64,000 nucleotides of DNA from Reichenbachiella sp. GTDB taxonomy: Bacteria; Bacteroidota; Bacteroidia; Cytophagales; Cyclobacteriaceae. The stretch is from the NCBI RefSeq assembly GCF_033344935.1, contig NZ_JAWPMM010000001.1, positions 4,243,501-4,307,500 on the forward strand. Reading direction: 5' to 3'. This document shows, piece by piece, positions 44,344-51,110 of the stretch; positions within the stretch are counted from its first letter, which is position 1, and every line of letters begins with the position of its first letter. The notes beneath the pieces were generated by a model. It was not told the origin of the DNA. It saw only the letters and a program-made list of their open reading frames with translations, and made no database searches. A program made the translations under genes and the position numbers.

Positions 44344-44808
44344 TTATCCAAGTTGAATCGGGCGACTCATACTCTCATCCAAAGAAATAAATGTCTCAGT
44401 TCGATCGATGCCATCCACCTTCTGAATCTTGTCATGCAACACTTCTCTCAAATGATTAGTGTCTCTACAATGAATTTTGATGAAAATGTTATAATTACCT
44501 GTGGTATAATGAATCTTCACTATTTCAGGTATCTCCCTTAATTTATCTACCACTGTATCATAGAGTGAACTCTTCTGCAAATAAATCCCTAAGAAGCAAG
44601 TTACATCAAAGCCTAGTTTAGAGTAATCCAACTGTAAGGTTGTTCCTTTTACTACACCGAGCTCTTCCATTTTTTTCATGCGTACATGGACTGTACCGCC
44701 AGATACGTAAACCTTCTTTGCAATTTCAGTATAAGGTGTCTTTGCATCCAACATGAGGTGGGAAAGAATCTTCAAATCCACATCATCAATTTCATAATTT
44801 TTCGGCAT
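44344..44808 (-). CDS. Lrp/AsnC-family transcriptional regulator
   Basis: A 154-residue regulator. The N-terminal winged helix spans IDDVDLKILSHLMLDAKTPY, EIAKKVYVSGGTVHVRMKKM, and the C-terminal RAM effector domain follows (FLGIYLQKSSLYDTVVDKL, TTGNYNIFIKIHCRDTN). Members bind amino acids as octamers. It lies directly upstream of the tRNA-like tandem, transcribed away from it. No target is evident from its position. Confidence 0.92.
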   Translation of the reverse strand: MPKNYEIDDVDLKILSHLMLDAKTPYTEIAKKVYVSGGTVHVRMKKMEELGVVKGTTLQLDYSKLGFDVTCFLGIYLQKSSLYDTVVDKLREIPEIVKIHYTTGNYNIFIKIHCRDTNHLREVLHDKIQKVDGIDRTETFISLDESMSRPIQLG

Positions 44809-44917
44809 GATTCAATACTGATTTTATTAATTATTCAACAATATTAATAATATATTAAATGATATGTAAATATTTTGCCATTTTTATATGATATTTTTAA
44901 TATATCAGGGCTTTTCT

Positions 44918-44925
44918 TAATTTTA
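44918..44925 (+). promoter_or_regulatory. Near -7 box (TAATTTTA) for tRNA-like copy 1
   Basis: Seven of eight to TAnnTTTG and located at exactly the same place relative to the repeat as the perfect box of copy 2 (2 bases before TTATCAAAAC). Confidence 0.45.
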
Positions 44926-44966
44926 CATTATCAAAACAAACGAAAAGACGTTCTTTTGTTTAATAC

Positions 44967-45078
44967 TGTAGGGTGATGAAACAGGCAGCCATGCCCTCCT
45001 ATCTCGGGGGTGGAGATTCGGGATAAATCGCTCCTTGCGACTAACTGCTCCGTGGAGGTTCGAATCCTTCTCCTACAG
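44967..45078 (+). ncRNA. tRNA-like RNA with oversized variable arm, copy 1
   Basis: About 112 nt with a tRNA outline. Acceptor stem TGTAGGG / TCCTACA (7 bp, one G-T) and discriminator G; U8-like TG; D stem ATG/CAT with an 11-base Leu-type loop containing GG; anticodon-like stem CCCTC/GGGGG with loop CTATCTC; variable region of 43 nt; T arm GGAGG TTCGAAT CCTTC. The variable region forms GGAG/CTCC and an inner hairpin TCGC/GCGA. No CCA is encoded. The loop gives triplet ATC at the anticodon position, with T37 instead of a purine. It is not a normal isotype; a specialised, non-decoding or regulatory tRNA-like RNA is possible. Confidence 0.7.
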
Positions 45079-45112
45079 CTATCATTTTTGGGTTAATGTT
45101 GTTTAATGAAAG

Positions 45113-45136
45113 AGTCTGGTTTTTCCAGACTTTTTT
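45113..45136 (+). terminator. Terminator of tRNA-like copy 1
   Basis: AGTCTGG / CCAGACT with T5 loop, followed by a T run; 34 bases after the discriminator base. Confidence 0.85.
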
Positions 45137-45327
45137 CATTTATGACCTTTTGGTCCTAAAAACCCTCATTACAACGCTCCTTATCGTTAACGATGTATAA
45201 TTCGCAATTTGAACACCCTAAACCAACACTCAATTACGATATTATCAATAAATGTAGCAACAAAATAAATGATATCTATTTATTCGCTCATTTTTATGAA
45301 ATATTTTCAACATTCAAGTGGTTTTAC

Positions 45328-45335
45328 TACCTTTG
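45328..45335 (+). promoter_or_regulatory. -7 box (TACCTTTG) for tRNA-like copy 2
   Basis: Exact TAnnTTTG, two bases before the conserved repeat begins. Confidence 0.6.
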
Positions 45336-45376
45336 AATTATCAAAACAAACGAAAAGACGTTCTTTTGTTTAATAC

Positions 45377-45488
45377 TGTAGGGTGATGAAACAGGCAGCC
45401 ATGCCCTCCTCTCTCGGGGGTGGGGATCTGGGACAAATCTCAACTTGAGACTAACCTCTCCGTGAAGGTTCGAATCCTTCTCCTACAG
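45377..45488 (+). ncRNA. tRNA-like RNA with oversized variable arm, copy 2
   Basis: Same fold as copy 1. The anticodon-like loop is CTCTCTC, giving CTC at the triplet position (ATC in copy 1). T stem GAAGG/CCTTC is fully Watson-Crick where copy 1 has a G-T pair. In the variable arm the inner stem is TCTC/GAGA instead of TCGC/GCGA, a compensatory G-C to T-A change, and the outer helix GGGGA/TCTCC keeps pairing. These changes mean the RNA structure, including the extra arm, is under selection. Confidence 0.7.
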
Positions 45489-45522
45489 CTATCATTTTTG
45501 GGTTAATGTTGTTTAATGAAAG

Positions 45523-45545
45523 AGTCTGGTTTACCAGACTTTTTT
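45523..45545 (+). terminator. Terminator of tRNA-like copy 2
   Basis: AGTCTGG / CCAGACT with TTTA loop and T5 tail. Confidence 0.85.
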
Positions 45546-45680
45546 CATTTCTACCTATTTGTAATTAAAAGTACCATTCACTTTTTTGATAATTCCACTG
45601 TCATTAAGCATCTTTAGAAGATTTTTATGTTTTCATCCAGATTAGAGATGAAAACTATCTTCACGCATTAACAAAACAAA

Positions 45681-47366
45681 ATGGCTACGCATAATTGGTT
45701 TCAACATTACCCTAAGGGAGTACCTCATACTATCAACCCTGATGAATACAAATCTCTCCCGGATCTATTCGAAACAGGTTTTAGTAAATATCAGGACTTA
45801 CCAGCCATGGAAAACATGGGCAAATGTTTTGCCTATAGTGAACTAAATGAAAAGGTAGATCAATTTGCTGCTTTTTTACAGAACCACACGAACCTAGAAA
45901 AAGGAGATCGAATTGCCTTGCAAATGCCAAACCTCTTGCAATATCCCATTGCCATGTTCGCTGCACTAAAATGCGGTCTGGTTGTGGTCAATACAAATCC
46001 TCTTTATACACCTGATGAAATGAAGCATCAGTTCAATGACTCTGGAGCCAAAGCCATTGTAATCCTTGAGAATTTTGCATGCAATCTTGAAGAGATTCTA
46101 TCTGATACTTCAATAGAAACAGTCATTACTACCGAAATCGGAGATTTACTTGGAGGGCTTAAAAAGACCATCACCAATTTTGTAGTAAAAAGAATCAAAA
46201 AAATGGTTCCTCCATTTTCATTGCCCAATGCAGTCAAATTCAACGATGCATTGAAACTTGGTCAATCTAGTTCGTTTCAACGTGTTGAAGTTACGGGTGA
46301 TGACCTCGCATTTCTTCAGTACACCGGAGGTACCACTGGTGTTTCTAAAGGCGCCATGTTGTCCCACAGAAATTTAGTAGCCAATCTCGAACAGGTCTGC
46401 GCATGGATGAGTATTATGCTTGAAGAAGGAAAAGAAACGGTCATCACAGCCCTACCTCTATATCATGTTTTTGCCTTGACCTGCAACTGTCTGGTCATGT
46501 TCAAATTAGGTGCTAAAAATGTGTTAATCACTAACCCTAGAGATATGCCTGGCTTTGTGAAGGAACTAGGTAAACATCAGTTCTCTGTTATTACAGGAGT
46601 AAATACATTGTTTAATGGGTTACTTAACCAACCAAAGTTCTCAGCATTGGATTTTTCAAAACTGAAAGTAGCATTTGGTGGAGGAATGGCTGTTCAAAAA
46701 GTAGTTGCTGAGAAATGGTTGAATACTACAGGAGCACCATTAGCTGAAGGTTACGGGCTAACAGAAACTTCTCCAGTATTGACTACAAATCCACTAGATG
46801 GAACAGATCGTGTGGGCACTATTGGTCTCCCCATCCCAAGCACTGAAATCATCATGCTTGATGACGATGGCAATGAAGTAAAACAAGGAGAGCCAGGAGA
46901 GCTTTGTGCCAAAGGTCCACAAGTGATGAAGGGATATTGGCAAAGACCTGAAGATACTGCCCAAGTGATGCATGGCGAATGGTTCAAAACGGGAGACATC
47001 GCAACCATAGACGGTGATGGTTTTATCCGAATAGTGGACAGAAAAAAGGAAATGATTTTGGTGTCAGGATTTAATGTTTATCCAAATGAAATTGAGGATG
47101 CAATTGCCAGACATGAAAAGGTATTGGAAGTGGGTGCCATTGGTGTTCCTGATAAAAAATCTACCGAAGCAGTTAAAGTATTTATTGTCAAAAAGGACTC
47201 ATCACTAACCGTGGAGGAGGTCAAAGCCCATGCTCATGAAATATTGACTGGCTACAAATGTCCTAAACACGTCGAGTTCACATCGGAGTTACCTAAATCC
47301 AACGTGGGTAAAATATTGCGAAGAATACTGAAAGAACAAGATGCAAAGATTAACAATTATGATTAA
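45681..47366 (+). CDS. fadD: Long-chain fatty acid--CoA ligase
   Basis: A 561-residue adenylate-forming enzyme activating fatty acids to acyl-CoA via acyl-AMP. Motifs: P-loop-like YTGGTTGVSKGAML, PLYHVFALTCN, AEGYGLTETSPVLTTNP, GEWFKTGDIATID, and the C-terminal GFNVYPNEIED and LPKSNVGKILRRIL with the catalytic Lys. Fits FadD in length and order. It could feed beta-oxidation or provide acyl-CoA for the sphingolipid enzymes at 12-14 kb; the latter is speculative. Confidence 0.92.
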   Translation: MATHNWFQHYPKGVPHTINPDEYKSLPDLFETGFSKYQDLPAMENMGKCFAYSELNEKVDQFAAFLQNHTNLEKGDRIALQMPNLLQYPIAMFAALKCGLVVVNTNPLYTPDEMKHQFNDSGAKAIVILENFACNLEEILSDTSIETVITTEIGDLLGGLKKTITNFVVKRIKKMVPPFSLPNAVKFNDALKLGQSSSFQRVEVTGDDLAFLQYTGGTTGVSKGAMLSHRNLVANLEQVCAWMSIMLEEGKETVITALPLYHVFALTCNCLVMFKLGAKNVLITNPRDMPGFVKELGKHQFSVITGVNTLFNGLLNQPKFSALDFSKLKVAFGGGMAVQKVVAEKWLNTTGAPLAEGYGLTETSPVLTTNPLDGTDRVGTIGLPIPSTEIIMLDDDGNEVKQGEPGELCAKGPQVMKGYWQRPEDTAQVMHGEWFKTGDIATIDGDGFIRIVDRKKEMILVSGFNVYPNEIEDAIARHEKVLEVGAIGVPDKKSTEAVKVFIVKKDSSLTVEEVKAHAHEILTGYKCPKHVEFTSELPKSNVGKILRRILKEQDAKINNYD

Positions 47367-47397
47367 CCCCAGATACAGCAGAATTAACACTTTCTTT

Positions 47398-47405
47398 TAG
47401 TTTTG
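47398..47405 (+). promoter_or_regulatory. -7 box (TAGTTTTG) before the DUF3078 gene
   Basis: Exact TAnnTTTG, 36 bases before ATG 47442, and incompatible with the in-frame upstream TTG at 47403. Confidence 0.55.
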
Positions 47406-47441
47406 CCTTTTGATATATCTAAAATAATTAATCTCAACTTT

Positions 47442-48356
47442 ATGAAGCCATATATTTTTATTATCCTACTATCCTTGCCCATAACTTTATTGGCACAAAC
47501 AGACACCACCTACTGGAACAAAGGTGGTAAGTTCGGAATCAATTTTTCTCAAGCTACACTCACCAACTGGGCAGCTGGCGGTGGAAATACTGTAGCGGGA
47601 TCTGTGTATTTCAACTATATAGTCGATTATCAAAAAGGTAGTATACTCTGGCAGAATACTATTGACATGGGTTTAGGGTGGATTAAAGAAGCCAGATCTG
47701 AGCAGCAAAAAGCTGACGATAGATTAGTACTTACATCAAGTTTTGGCAAAAGGTTAATCCCAAACAATAAGAAATGGTTTTATAATGCTACTGTAGATTT
47801 TAGAACTCAATTCCTTGAAGGATATGACCCAGAAAAGGATCCGAACCAAAATAAACCAATTTCCAAATTTATGGCCCCAGGTTATCTCATGACCTCTATT
47901 GGTATCGATTGGAGACCAAATGACAACTTCAATCTAACGCTAAGCCCAGTCACTGGAAAATTTACATTTGTACAAGACGATTCACTCTCTGCTGCGGGGG
48001 CTTTTGGTGTAGATCCAGGGGAAAAATTTCGTGCTGAGTTTGGTGCCAGTTTGAAGGCCAGTTACAATAAAGAGATTTTTGAAAATGTTCAATTTACTTC
48101 CAATCTTCTTCTGTTTTCAGACTACATGGACAATCCAGGCAAAATAGATGTGAACTGGGAAAACATACTCAACTTAAAAGTCAATAGCTGGCTATCGGCT
48201 AATATATATAATCAAATCATCTATGATTATGATATTAAGTTTTATGAGGTTGATTCCAATGGAAATGACATCCTATCGACCGCAACAGATAAATGGCAAT
48301 TCAAAAATATCATTAGTCTAGGCCTTGCAGTTCAATTTGGTGGAAAGAGGGGCTAG
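47442..48356 (+). CDS. DUF3078-family outer-membrane beta-barrel protein
   Basis: A 304-residue protein with signal peptide (MKPYIFIILLSLPITLLAQ). The mature start WNKGGKFGINFSQATLTNWA with AAGGGNTVAGS is the family signature, and the rest is a series of amphipathic beta-strands (KGSILWQNTIDMGLGW, KWFYNATVDFRTQF) to a terminal barrel strand ending in Phe-Gly-Gly. Predicted small outer-membrane barrel; function unknown. A bidirectional terminator separates it from pirin. Confidence 0.8.
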   Translation: MKPYIFIILLSLPITLLAQTDTTYWNKGGKFGINFSQATLTNWAAGGGNTVAGSVYFNYIVDYQKGSILWQNTIDMGLGWIKEARSEQQKADDRLVLTSSFGKRLIPNNKKWFYNATVDFRTQFLEGYDPEKDPNQNKPISKFMAPGYLMTSIGIDWRPNDNFNLTLSPVTGKFTFVQDDSLSAAGAFGVDPGEKFRAEFGASLKASYNKEIFENVQFTSNLLLFSDYMDNPGKIDVNWENILNLKVNSWLSANIYNQIIYDYDIKFYEVDSNGNDILSTATDKWQFKNIISLGLAVQFGGKRG

Positions 48357-48372
48357 TTAATTAGCTCTCATC

Positions 48373-48411
48373 AAAAAAAGGGATTTGACTAATAGTCAAA
48401 TCCCTTTTTTT
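48373..48411 (+). terminator. Bidirectional terminator between DUF3078 and pirin genes
   Basis: Long perfect stem, AAAAAGGGATTTGACT with AGTCAAATCCCTTTTT, a 3-base AAT loop, A run on one side and T run on the other. Confidence 0.9.
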
Positions 48412-48412
48412 A

Positions 48413-49165
48413 TTAAAATGTCTGTCCTTCAGCATACGTCCGATAAGAAACTTTAGCAGGCGATTGTATGACAAACAACTTAGCAGACGTCGAAAAATCT
48501 ATAGTCAGTTGTGACTCTTCTCTAAGTACCAAAAAGTCATTAGGAACAACAGAGCCATAACCAGTTTGTCCTTCACCTTCTAGCACATATACCGTATAAA
48601 TAGAGTCGCTATCCAAATCCATTTTCCAGCTTCCGGATATATTAGAAACTTCCCTAATCTCTACTCCTTCAGTATCAATTTTCATAGGAGAACCCTCTCC
48701 TATTATGGTTTTAATACTTCCGTTACCAGTTTCAGTCACTGGAAAATCTGAAGCCGTAATATCTGAGTAAGAAGCCTCTTTTTTAAGTGACTTCGTTAGA
48801 TCAGGATCAAACCAAATTTGAAAGAACTCTCCACCTGGAAGCACTTTTTCTGCATGAGAAATTCCATTTCCCGCTCTGATCACCTGCGCATCACCTGCGT
48901 TCAAATCTAGCCATCTGTCATATTTGGTGTCATAGTGTGAGATTTTCCCACTGATTACATATGACATTATTTCAAAGCCCTGGTGCGGATGAGTATCAAT
49001 TAATCCTCCAGCATCCGACCATGCATGAGCCCAATAAAACAAATTGGACATAGAATTGGCTCCACCTGGCTCATGAGGAAATCCTATGGGCTTGTTCTCT
49101 CTAATCCTACCAAAATCAAATGCTCCTTGAGCTTGATGATGTTTGCTTATTATCTCTACACTCAT
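48413..49165 (-). CDS. Pirin family protein
   Basis: A 250-residue bicupin. The N-terminal cupin has the metal ligands in DTHPHQGFEIMSYVISG and NGISHAEKVLPG (His, His, His, Glu), and the second cupin domain has lost them. Prokaryotic pirins include quercetin 2,3-dioxygenases and regulators of central metabolism; the substrate here is not known. Single-gene unit, divergent from the lipid kinase gene with ~136 bases between. Confidence 0.85.
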   Translation of the reverse strand: MSVEIISKHHQAQGAFDFGRIRENKPIGFPHEPGGANSMSNLFYWAHAWSDAGGLIDTHPHQGFEIMSYVISGKISHYDTKYDRWLDLNAGDAQVIRAGNGISHAEKVLPGGEFFQIWFDPDLTKSLKKEASYSDITASDFPVTETGNGSIKTIIGEGSPMKIDTEGVEIREVSNISGSWKMDLDSDSIYTVYVLEGEGQTGYGSVVPNDFLVLREESQLTIDFSTSAKLFVIQSPAKVSYRTYAEGQTF

Positions 49166-49301
49166 GATTCTATAAACGTAATAATTTATATGTTGTTACA
49201 TATATTGTAATTACAAATTATTTTTTTGTTAATATCAGGTTGTTTTAGCACCCATATCTATAATTGCATTAATCTCAACGCTGAGAAGGTTTTCTCATAC
49301 A

Positions 49302-50174
49302 ATGAACAAACAGCATATTCTTTTTATCATCAATCCAATTGCAGGTGGCGGGAAACCGTTGGACTGGGGCTCCTTAATTCATACATACCTGGATGGTTCA
49401 AAATTTAATTATCAAATCGAATACACGCAAAAGCAGGATGATGCCACCAAATATTCAAAATATGCTGTAGAGAATAATATTGAAATCGTATGTGCCGTTG
49501 GCGGGGATGGTACGATCAATGAAGTGGCTCAAGGAATAGTCAACTCCAACACCGCCTTGGCCATTATCCCTCGCGGCTCAGGCAATGGTCTGGCTCGCCA
49601 TCTTTCCATCCCCATGAACACTATTGATGCGATAAAGAACCTTAATCATTCATCCATTTATTCAATGGATACATGCTATCTCAATAGTAAGCTTTTTCTG
49701 TGTGTGGCCGGTATCGGTTTTGATGCGCATATTGCCAAAGTATTCGATGAGTATGGTAAACGCGGCCTCATCTCCTATGCTTGGCTTTCGTTCAAAGAAT
49801 TTTTCAATTACCAACCCAAGAGATACAAATTGATCACGAATGAAAAGGAAATAAACACTGAAGCCTTTTTAATAAGTTTTGCGAACGCTTCACAATTCGG
49901 CAACAACGCCTACATTGCCCCCAATGCCCAAACCAATGACGGCCTAATAGATCTGATCATCATAAAACCATTTCCTCTTTGGGCCACTCCGGAAATCTTA
50001 TTAAGATTATTTAACCGAAGTATACATAGGTCAAAATATTGTGAGGCTCACAGCATTAAGAAACTTCACATACATTCTACTACCGATATCGCGCATATTG
50101 ACGGCGAACCGGTCCAGTTAGCTGGTTCTACGAAAATTTCAATTCTACCAAATTCCATCAAAATCGTATATTAG
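49302..50174 (+). CDS. Diacylglycerol/sphingosine kinase family lipid kinase
   Basis: A 290-residue enzyme with the DAGK catalytic domain: INPIAGGGK, the nucleotide-binding AVGGDGTINEVAQG, IIPRGSGNGLARHL, and the family's FLCVAGIGFDAHIAK and C-terminal IDGEPV. It phosphorylates a lipid hydroxyl with ATP (diacylglycerol, or a sphingoid base or ceramide in some members). Since this organism encodes a sphingolipid pathway at 11.9-15.4 kb, a sphingoid substrate is worth considering, but sequence cannot decide. Confidence 0.87.
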   Translation: MNKQHILFIINPIAGGGKPLDWGSLIHTYLDGSKFNYQIEYTQKQDDATKYSKYAVENNIEIVCAVGGDGTINEVAQGIVNSNTALAIIPRGSGNGLARHLSIPMNTIDAIKNLNHSSIYSMDTCYLNSKLFLCVAGIGFDAHIAKVFDEYGKRGLISYAWLSFKEFFNYQPKRYKLITNEKEINTEAFLISFANASQFGNNAYIAPNAQTNDGLIDLIIIKPFPLWATPEILLRLFNRSIHRSKYCEAHSIKKLHIHSTTDIAHIDGEPVQLAGSTKISILPNSIKIVY

Positions 50175-50195
50175 GTTATTTAAACTCCTTTGGGA

Positions 50196-50203
50196 TATAT
50201 TTG
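50196..50203 (+). promoter_or_regulatory. -7 box (TATATTTG) before the 274-residue hypothetical gene
   Basis: Exact TAnnTTTG. It overlaps an in-frame TTG at 50201, so the gene must begin later, at ATG 50234. Confidence 0.6.
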
Positions 50204-50233
50204 TTTGAGCGCTTTATCATTGAAAGTAAGTGT

Positions 50234-51025
50234 ATGAAAATTGATCTGAACGAGATTTGGGAATTTATGGAATTGGCGCCAGAGCCAAAAACTGCCAAAG
50301 CCGGTGAACAATGGATCTATGAACTCGTCGCAGGCAACATCACAATTTCAAAGCTCAAGTCAAAAGATATCCTCAACCTGAAAAAAGAAGAAAACTACGA
50401 CACGGAATTGCTTCCTTCTATTTTCACTTTTCGTGAAATACTCTGGCAACCCAATGTTTATACCCAACCTGCCTTATGTATTCCTCAGTTAAATATCCTC
50501 AAGGTATTCTGTGAAGACTATGTAGCTGAAATGAAAAAGGAGCAAAATGGAGATATTTGGCCATACTTTGATCTTTTAAATGGTCTGGCACAATTCTGCA
50601 AAGAGGCTCTAGACCGCATGCAAACTGAAAATGATGCAGGTGAGATTCGAATATCCTCCATTTTAGGAGATCTTCGCAAGAAAGCTTTTCCTGTCATTAA
50701 ATTCTTCATCTTTCACCCGATGAATCGGAAGGATTATCAAATTGACGCACTAAACAGACTCAACTATGCAGTCAAGATCATGCTGACTCAGTACAACAAC
50801 AAATACTATGACCTACGAGATCCATTTTGGAATGTCAGCGTTGGGAACCCACAAAATTTTATAGCAAAAACAGCAACAGAAGAGCAAATAGAAAAAACCA
50901 TTGAACCCTCAAATTTAAGTCCCACAGAAGCACCTTCGGAAACGCTCGATACTCCATTTCCCAAAAACAAGGTAACTGCTCCTATTACTGCGGATTCCAT
51001 AGATAGCGAGCTGGAGGAACTTTAA
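50234..51025 (+). CDS. Conserved hypothetical protein
   Basis: 263 residues from ATG 50234. No signal peptide or transmembrane segment. Residues ~1-190 are mainly helical with several aromatic positions (LWQPNVYTQPALCIPQL, FFIFHPMNRKDYQ, YYDLRDPFWNV); the last ~55 are low-complexity, rich in Thr, Glu, Pro and Ser, and end acidic. I do not recognise a family. It stands alone between the lipid kinase and typA, with its own promoter box. Confidence 0.65.
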   Translation: MKIDLNEIWEFMELAPEPKTAKAGEQWIYELVAGNITISKLKSKDILNLKKEENYDTELLPSIFTFREILWQPNVYTQPALCIPQLNILKVFCEDYVAEMKKEQNGDIWPYFDLLNGLAQFCKEALDRMQTENDAGEIRISSILGDLRKKAFPVIKFFIFHPMNRKDYQIDALNRLNYAVKIMLTQYNNKYYDLRDPFWNVSVGNPQNFIAKTATEEQIEKTIEPSNLSPTEAPSETLDTPFPKNKVTAPITADSIDSELEEL

Positions 51026-51083
51026 CCTACTTAATTAATCGTGAATTAATCTTCTAAGCCCTGTTCTTCTCATTAATTAGACG

Positions 51084-51091
51084 TAATTTTG
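51084..51091 (+). promoter_or_regulatory. -7 box (TAATTTTG) before typA
   Basis: Exact TAnnTTTG, 20 bases before the ATG. The leader contains AGAAGG, one of the few Shine-Dalgarno-like sequences in the window. Confidence 0.65.
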
Positions 51092-51110
51092 CGCTTTAAT
51101 TTTTAGAAGG

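Larger units (their letters stand above)
44928..45141 (+). repeat. Tandem RNA cassette, copy 1
   Basis: A 214-bp unit from TTATCAAAAC to the terminator T run, repeated at 45338. It contains a 5' hairpin (44938-44961), the tRNA-like body (44967-45078), a 34-base spacer, and an intrinsic terminator. Flanks upstream of both copies also share weaker similarity for ~60-70 bp, so the original duplication was longer. Confidence 0.85.
45338..45550 (+). repeat. Tandem RNA cassette, copy 2
   Basis: 213 bp, 410 bp downstream of copy 1 in the same direction. The 5' hairpin (45348-45371), the 5' part of the RNA body and the 3' spacer are identical; differences concentrate in the variable arm, the anticodon-like loop and the terminator loop. 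Confidence 0.85.

Noticed and set aside
44967-45078. Ordinary tRNA-Leu, tRNA-Asp or tRNA-Glu
   Set aside because: The D arm is Leu-like, but the variable region is 43 nt, the triplet positions read ATC and CTC, and position 37 is T; no single isotype fits.
44928-45550. Two direct repeats with a spacer, like a short CRISPR array
   Set aside because: Only two units of 214 bp, each with promoter, RNA fold and terminator; no short regular repeats or cas genes.
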